A stretch of 18,938 nt of DNA from contig JALSMC010000096.1 of the NCBI GenBank assembly GCA_026987995.1, positions 1 through 18,938 on the forward strand, written 5' to 3'. Below are positions 15,165 through 18,938 of this stretch, piece by piece; the stretch's first letter is position 1; the number at the start of each line of letters is the position of its first letter. A program made the translations under genes and the position numbers. The notes below the pieces were generated by a model. It was not told the DNA's origin and searched no databases. It saw only the letters and a list, made by a program, of their open reading frames with translations. This stretch comes from Sulfurimonas sp. GTDB taxonomy: Bacteria > Campylobacterota > Campylobacteria > Campylobacterales > Sulfurimonadaceae.

Positions 15165-15488
15165 CTAAACCTTTAGAGAGAGTTGTCTGATTCTCTCTTC
15201 TAGGGCATCTTCTCTTTGTCGCTTATCAGACTCTCTTATTTCTTCTTCAATAGAGTTGATGATATCTCTTTTGACTGCAGCAACAGCCACTACAGCTTTA
15301 GGTGCATTTTTTATAGCACAACCTGTTGCAGTAAATGCCAGCTTAGTAAGAGAAGCCCCAAAGCCAAATATACTGCCTACAACATGCATCTTAGTTTTTC
15401 TTTCATCTGCAAGTGTATCAAAACAGCTCCCTAGTTTACGAACACTATCTTCAGCACCATTAAAAAGTTTGTCACAATCATTCATCAC
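15165..15488 (-). CDS. Small membrane-associated protein with charged C-terminal helix
   Basis: 107 residues, family not recognised. The N-terminus is soluble with Cys5 and Cys22. The central part (about 35-72) is Gly/Ala-rich and hydrophobic (VVGSIFGFGASLTKLAFTAT, then KAVVAVAAV), compatible with one or two short membrane helices. The last ~30 residues form a strongly charged helix (IEEEIRESDKRQREDALEER). The start overlaps the previous gene's stop by four bases (ATGA type), so it is translationally coupled within the six-gene operon. Confidence 0.7.
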   Translation of the reverse strand: MMNDCDKLFNGAEDSVRKLGSCFDTLADERKTKMHVVGSIFGFGASLTKLAFTATGCAIKNAPKAVVAVAAVKRDIINSIEEEIRESDKRQREDALEERIRQLSLKV

Positions 15489-15859
15489 TTATCCTTCATA
15501 TATTTTTGCATAATCAAATCACTCTGAGTATAGAGTCTCTCTTTAGCAAGTATCTTCTCTTTTTTCTCATCTACTACAACACTTTTCTTCTCTATCTTCT
15601 CCACTGACTCAAATGGATTTGAAGCTATGTTTACTATGCGAAGCACTCTAAAGAGAATGAGTGCTAAAAGAGTAGGTATAGTTATCCACTTCACAAGTAG
15701 CAGTGCATATACAGAAAACCCTGTAGCTACACTTATCAAATCTCCAATCATAAAACTAAAAAGTATCAAAGAGGCTATAAACATAAAGAGCCATATAAAG
15801 TGCTTTTTAGCCTTTTTATAAAGAGATGCTGCAAAGATATACTTAAATACTCTAAACAT
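15485..15859 (-). CDS. Two-helix membrane protein with cytoplasmic coil
   Basis: 124 residues, family not recognised. A basic N-terminus (SLYKKAKKH) is followed by two hydrophobic segments at about 21-43 and 48-72 that form a hairpin, with both ends in the cytoplasm. A Lys/Glu-rich stretch follows (VEKIEKKSVVVDEKKEKILA, 86-105) that may be a coiled coil. It is one base downstream of the preceding gene in the operon and overlaps the next by four bases. Confidence 0.7.
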   Translation of the reverse strand: MFRVFKYIFAASLYKKAKKHFIWLFMFIASLILFSFMIGDLISVATGFSVYALLLVKWITIPTLLALILFRVLRIVNIASNPFESVEKIEKKSVVVDEKKEKILAKERLYTQSDLIMQKYMKDK

Positions 15860-15860
15860 C

Positions 15861-16109
15861 TTACACCCCTACCAAAAGAGAGATAGCAAGTGCAAACGCA
15901 GTACCTTTTGCAAAACCTTGGATACCATTCATCATATCTTCTACTTTTGCAGCAACAAGAGTCTCTATATCTATGTCACTTACTTCGTCTATGTTGATGC
16001 CTTTTTCAAAGAGGCGCTCTTTTACCTCTGCATATGCTCTATCTCTTAGTAGAGACTCTAAACTTTTTTTACCTTCTGTGTATGTAGTTTGAATAGTTTC
16101 TATCATCAC
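15861..16109 (-). CDS. Mini membrane protein with shared ~35-residue module (paralogue C)
   Basis: 82 residues. A charged helix leads into the module RAYAEVKERLFEKGINIDEV followed by SDIDIETLVAA (about residues 24-54). A short Gly/Ala-rich hydrophobic end (GFAKGTAFALAISLLVGV) looks like a single C-terminal membrane segment. The same module and the same type of ending (AISLLxGx) occur in the 74-residue protein encoded immediately upstream, so the two are paralogues. Seven bases separate them. Function unknown. Confidence 0.75.
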   Translation of the reverse strand: MMIETIQTTYTEGKKSLESLLRDRAYAEVKERLFEKGINIDEVSDIDIETLVAAKVEDMMNGIQGFAKGTAFALAISLLVGV

Positions 16110-16116
16110 TTACTCC

Positions 16117-16341
16117 TTATATACCAGTCAAAAGACTGATAGCTATTCCTATGCCTATACCAGCACCCACTTTTTTAGTATCGCTCTTGAGTATCTCCAT
16201 CTCATCAGCTACAAGAGAGTCAAACTCAGACTCTATGAGTTGCCTGTAGTCTATGCCTTGCTTTTGGAGCTTTTTTATTATGTTGGCTCTGGCGTACTTT
16301 TTGGTTTCGGTTTCTATGCTTTGTGTGATTTCTTTAAACAT
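16117..16341 (-). CDS. Mini membrane protein with shared ~35-residue module (paralogue B)
   Basis: 74 residues. The module reads YARANIIKKLQKQGIDYRQL then IESEFDSLVADE (about 16-47) and is followed by a glycine-zipper hydrophobic tail KVGAGIGIGIAISLLTGI. Its closest visible relative is the next gene downstream. The Gly-every-second-residue tail is typical of helices that pack tightly in membranes. The start overlaps the stop of the 77-residue upstream gene by eight bases. Function unknown. Confidence 0.75.
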   Translation of the reverse strand: MFKEITQSIETETKKYARANIIKKLQKQGIDYRQLIESEFDSLVADEMEILKSDTKKVGAGIGIGIAISLLTGI

Positions 16342-16567
16342 ATCTAACTCCTTTTGGGAGGATAGTTACGATAGCATTTTCTCTATATATTGCTCTAAAG
16401 TTTTCAAACCCAGGAACTACTATAGGTCTTGCTCTACTGTTAGGGACAACATCCATAAATAGTTTAGTGAGGTATCTCATAGCAAAGTCTACATCCATTG
16501 GTGTGTAGCTTGACTTGTTCATGACTCTTTGTAAAAACCTTTGTGCTGCGTGTGATGTGATATGCAT
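16334..16567 (-). CDS. DUF4258-like small protein, first gene of the minus operon
   Basis: 77 residues. The opening HITSHAAQRFLQRV (His6-Ala-x2-Arg10-x3-Arg14) and a closing pair of strands (NFRAIYRENAIVTILPKG) match the pattern of the DUF4258 group, whose members include proteins of toxin-like fold; the match is by pattern only. The central part is PNSRARPIVVPGFENF. It leads a run of six closely spaced genes, and its ribosome binding site lies inside a hairpin. Whether it has catalytic activity is unknown; no antitoxin-like partner is obvious. Confidence 0.7.
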   Translation of the reverse strand: MHITSHAAQRFLQRVMNKSSYTPMDVDFAMRYLTKLFMDVVPNSRARPIVVPGFENFRAIYRENAIVTILPKGVRYV

Positions 16568-16574
16568 TTATAAT

Positions 16575-16593
16575 CTCCTAGTTTAGATAGGAG
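16575..16593 (-). promoter_or_regulatory. Hairpin hiding the ribosome binding site of the six-gene operon
   Basis: On the message the 6-bp repeat CTCCTA / TAGGAG (7-base loop) pairs the first leader bases with the AGGAG ribosome binding site at 16575-16579, eight bases before the ATG. Opening and closing of this stem could control translation. Confidence 0.4.
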
Positions 16594-16594
16594 T

Positions 16595-16600
16595 ATTATA
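16595..16600 (-). promoter_or_regulatory. -10 box of the six-gene minus operon
   Basis: Reads TATAAT on the minus strand, with an expected start near 16588 that leaves a leader of only ~21 nt containing the hairpin. Confidence 0.5.
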
Positions 16601-16635
16601 TTTGAAGGAGAGGACATATTTTGTCTATATTATAA

Positions 16636-17142
16636 TTAATAGTTTGTTTGATTCATGTATTTTATCAAAATCACATCTGAAGTTCTTAACATTATTTTAT
16701 GCCCATAGATATATTTAGATAAAGTAGTGAACTCTCTCTGCTCTTCTGGATTATCGCTATTTTTGAATTTAACAAACTTCTCAACAAATATTGTACTTTT
16801 AGAGAAGTTTACAGTGATTTTTAAGATGATAATTAGTAGAAATCCAGTAAAAGCATAAAATAATGTCAAAAGTGATTCTTCTTTAGCGTCTAACACCAAC
16901 AGTGAAACAACCAAAGAGTAAAATGATAATAAAATAAGTAAAATCACAAAAATCGAACGATACCTTTGACTCTCAGCACTTACTAACACCTGATAGTCGT
17001 AATCCTCTACAGTAGTGATATCTATATTTAGATGCTTTAGAACTTCTTCTGTCTGCTTTATCGCCCTGTTTTCAATAACTCTCTCTAATCCTGAAAAGAT
17101 TTTATGCCTAATAGACTTGTACATTGTTCTTAGTTTATTCAT
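16636..17142 (-). CDS. Two-helix membrane protein carrying the same ~35-residue module
   Basis: 168 residues from the ATG at 17142, chosen over a more distal ATG at 17169 because CAGGAG lies just upstream of it. Residues 24-58 (ENRAIKQTEEVLKHLNIDIT then TVEDYDYQVLVSAE) match the module of the two mini proteins in the operon downstream: RA, a helix, N-I-D, D-x-D, LV-x-A. Two membrane helices follow (about 63-84 and 91-112), then a cytoplasmic-looking basic/acidic tail of ~55 residues. Function unknown; it has its own likely -10 (TAGAAT on the minus strand at 17170-17175) and does not directly join the six-gene operon, which has a separate promoter. Confidence 0.7.
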   Translation of the reverse strand: MNKLRTMYKSIRHKIFSGLERVIENRAIKQTEEVLKHLNIDITTVEDYDYQVLVSAESQRYRSIFVILLILLSFYSLVVSLLVLDAKEESLLTLFYAFTGFLLIIILKITVNFSKSTIFVEKFVKFKNSDNPEEQREFTTLSKYIYGHKIMLRTSDVILIKYMNQTNY

Positions 17143-17245
17143 GGGTAATGCTCCTGTAATTGAGTACATATTCTACAAGAAGCATTAGTCGTATTTTGTC
17201 TGTAAAGTTATTTTTAATAAAAATTAAGAATTTAAATTGTTTAGA

Positions 17246-17251
17246 TATAAT
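17246..17251 (+). promoter_or_regulatory. Possible -10 box of the AAA ATPase gene
   Basis: TATAAT in the divergent gap, with an expected start near 17258 and a ~70-nt leader. Weaker boxes (GATAAT at 17303-17308) lie nearer the gene. An AAGGA ribosome binding site at 17319-17323 precedes the ATG. Confidence 0.4.
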
Positions 17252-17330
17252 TCATTAAAATTAACTATGGACAGAATATGGTTATAAAAGTATATAAAAT
17301 ACGATAATTTAAAAGTTTAAGGAAAGAAAT

Positions 17331-18938
17331 ATGGGTGATTGGGAAGATGTATTTGGAAGTCAAATAAGCCTAGATGATTTAAAAGATGGAGGTCCTTGTG
17401 ATGATATATGGGAACAAAAAAAAGAATTAAGAGAAGAATATGAAGAGGATCTAAGAAAAGGTAAGTTTTCTGACCCAAAACCTTATCATAATAGTAAAAT
17501 TCATAAAATTGGATTTAATAATTTTAAACCTTTTGGAGAGAAACTACAAACTTTCTCTAAAAAACCTATTACCTTAATATATGGTCCGAATAGTATTGGT
17601 AAATCAAGTTTTATACACATGAATGCATACAGTAGATATATGCATAAGACTAAAAATTTAAATTTACTACAAACAGATATGTTTGGTGACAATATTAACC
17701 TAGGTGGATTTTCAAAATTTATTCATAAGAGAGATAAAAGTAAAAAACTAACTCTTGAGTATGAGTTTGAAGACTGTAGTGAAGCAATTATTGATTATTT
17801 AGATATTAATCAAAACATTTCAGAGGATATGTTGAAAGCTCTTGAAAGTTTTTCTATTTCTGAAATAGAAACTATAATAAGGACATCTGATAAATATATA
17901 TTTGAAGTATTTACAGATGCAAATATTGTACAAAGCACAAGTTTTATTCGCTCACCAATAGATGGATATGGAAGTGGTGTAAAGGTCAAAAAAGAACCTG
18001 ACTACGAGAAACAAATAGAGCTTTTACGAGTAAAAAGAAGAAGTAACGGCCTTTGTAATACAATTTACCAAAAAGAGATAGATTTATCAAAAATTAAGAT
18101 ATCACAAAAATTATTGGAGAAATCCTATGTTTTTTCAGGCCATTATACAGTGGTTACTGAAGGCGACAGTAATCTTAATACATGTAATATAAATAGGATG
18201 AAGCATCATGTTTTTTTAGATAAAAACAGGAAGTTTATTAACGAAGATACAAAAAATCATTTTATTTCAGATGTGCTAATTCCATTGTATATAAATCAAG
18301 CAAAACTGCTTTGTATAAAAGCTTATTCCATTTGTGGAAAATTTTCAGATATTGAGATTACTGAAGTAGCAAAAAAGACAAAAGAAATCATTCTAGATTT
18401 ACTTTCTGATATGCAGTTCTTGTCATCTTTGCAAAGTATTAATGTTTCATTGAAAATTTCTGCAAATCTTATGTATGAATTCGAAACAGATAAAATAGTA
18501 GTATCTGATGTTTCCTATTTTATAGAAAATGAACTTTTTGATCATATAAAATCTGGTGTCGAGTATTCTGAAAGTAAAATAATGAAACAAATGAACCATT
18601 ATAAAAGACAGTCAAAGATTCAAGGGTGGATGGGTTCCATGGAAGACTTTAGTTATAAAGTCCCTAATATTTTTGAAAATATATCCACTAAATTATTTAA
18701 TAAAATATATAAACAACCAAACTATTCGATAGTAGGAAACAGCAGATCGGGATACCATAAAAACAATTTTCATGAATCCTCAGTAGATATATTATTCTTA
18801 TCTTTTAAATCAGGATACGATAATCTAATAGGTGCTTTCAATGATATGCTTGGATTAGATGAGATGCAGTACATTGGTCCCCTCAGGTTTTATCCTGAAC
18901 GTGACAGTACTTTTAAAGAACTAGATTCTGATGAATCA
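17331..18938 (+). CDS. AAA/SMC-like ATPase, partial (possible defence protein)
   Basis: The frame is open for 536 codons to the right edge with no stop, so the gene is truncated by the window. The first ~55 residues are unusually acidic (MGDWEDVFGSQISLDD ...) and precede the ATPase core. HKIGFNNFKPFG and ITLIYGPNSIGKSSFIHM follow, with Walker A GPNSIGKS at 85-92; this is the form seen in ABC/SMC-like predicted ATPases (AAA_15/AAA_21, OLD-like). About 430 residues of helical insertion follow. The segment MQYIGPLRFYPERDS near the end is the 'IGPLR..P.R' block that in these families precedes the signature and Walker B, which must lie beyond the edge. The gene is more AT-rich than its left-hand neighbours and diverges from the small membrane-protein cluster. 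Confidence 0.8.
   Translation, partial: MGDWEDVFGSQISLDDLKDGGPCDDIWEQKKELREEYEEDLRKGKFSDPKPYHNSKIHKIGFNNFKPFGEKLQTFSKKPITLIYGPNSIGKSSFIHMNAYSRYMHKTKNLNLLQTDMFGDNINLGGFSKFIHKRDKSKKLTLEYEFEDCSEAIIDYLDINQNISEDMLKALESFSISEIETIIRTSDKYIFEVFTDANIVQSTSFIRSPIDGYGSGVKVKKEPDYEKQIELLRVKRRSNGLCNTIYQKEIDLSKIKISQKLLEKSYVFSGHYTVVTEGDSNLNTCNINRMKHHVFLDKNRKFINEDTKNHFISDVLIPLYINQAKLLCIKAYSICGKFSDIEITEVAKKTKEIILDLLSDMQFLSSLQSINVSLKISANLMYEFETDKIVVSDVSYFIENELFDHIKSGVEYSESKIMKQMNHYKRQSKIQGWMGSMEDFSYKVPNIFENISTKLFNKIYKQPNYSIVGNSRSGYHKNNFHESSVDILFLSFKSGYDNLIGAFNDMLGLDEMQYIGPLRFYPERDSTFKELDSDES

Noticed and set aside
15216..15513. Plus-strand open frames opposite the small-protein operon
   Set aside because: They are antisense to genes with proper ribosome binding sites and coupled overlaps, and their translations show the Ser/Phe-rich bias of reverse frames.
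17143..17169. A longer start (ATG at 17169) for the two-helix module protein
   Set aside because: No ribosome binding site is seen there, while CAGGAG precedes the ATG at 17142.
17501..17692. Minus-strand 63-residue open frame
   Set aside because: It is antisense to the AAA ATPase gene, which keeps one frame open across it with Walker A and other family blocks.
1..18938. tRNA or rRNA genes, CRISPR arrays, insertion sequences or an integrase that would mark a mobile island
   Set aside because: I looked on both strands for cloverleaf-type repeats, regularly spaced direct repeats and transposase or integrase motifs and saw none. The accessory character of the right end therefore rests on gene content and base composition alone.

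Overview
The window looks like chromosomal DNA from a free-living Campylobacterota bacterium (Sulfurimonas-like). The reasons are AT-rich sequence, TATAAT-type -10 boxes with no convincing -35 elements, and a gene order shared with Campylobacter from memory: pglG/cheY/prmA/ftsH/PSD-like protein, and serS next to the flagellar gene pflB. The genus is inferred; there is no rRNA in the window to confirm it. No tRNA, rRNA, CRISPR array or insertion sequence was seen, and no gene-free stretch exceeds 300 bases (largest gaps: 17143-17330 and 10300-10475).

Layout. 1-1225 (minus): a Tat-exported metallophosphoesterase followed by the 5' part of a WaaC-type heptosyltransferase. 1345-2775 (plus): a membrane-anchored coiled-coil protein, then a PglG-like PDC/four-helix membrane protein that overlaps hisH. 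2772-4106: hisH and hisA of histidine synthesis. 4178-7988: cheY (TTG start), prmA, ftsH and a phosphatidylserine-decarboxylase-like membrane protein without the pyruvoyl serine, all tightly packed. 7969-10299 (minus): a large single-pass TPR protein, best read as PflB of the flagellar motor, whose 3' end overlaps the PSD-like gene. 10476-11064 (plus): two small genes, one Cys-rich. 11086-13220 (minus): serS, preceded by a metF (methylenetetrahydrofolate reductase) gene that is broken by a frame change. 13297-14692 (plus): serB, a small hypothetical, and a small exported protein.

The right end looks accessory. From 16567 down to 14792 (minus) runs a six-gene operon of very small proteins: a DUF4258-like protein, two paralogous mini membrane proteins, two more membrane-associated proteins, and a lipoprotein with a nuclease-like fold. 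A seventh gene just upstream (16636-17142, minus) carries the same ~35-residue module as the two paralogues, tying the cluster together. Diverging from it at 17331 is a large AAA/SMC-like ATPase that runs off the window and resembles ATPases found in defence systems.

The observations most worth following up are the broken metF gene, the shared module across three genes of the small-protein cluster, the AAA ATPase beside it, and two proteins (PSD-like and phosphoesterase) that keep their fold but have lost a key catalytic residue.
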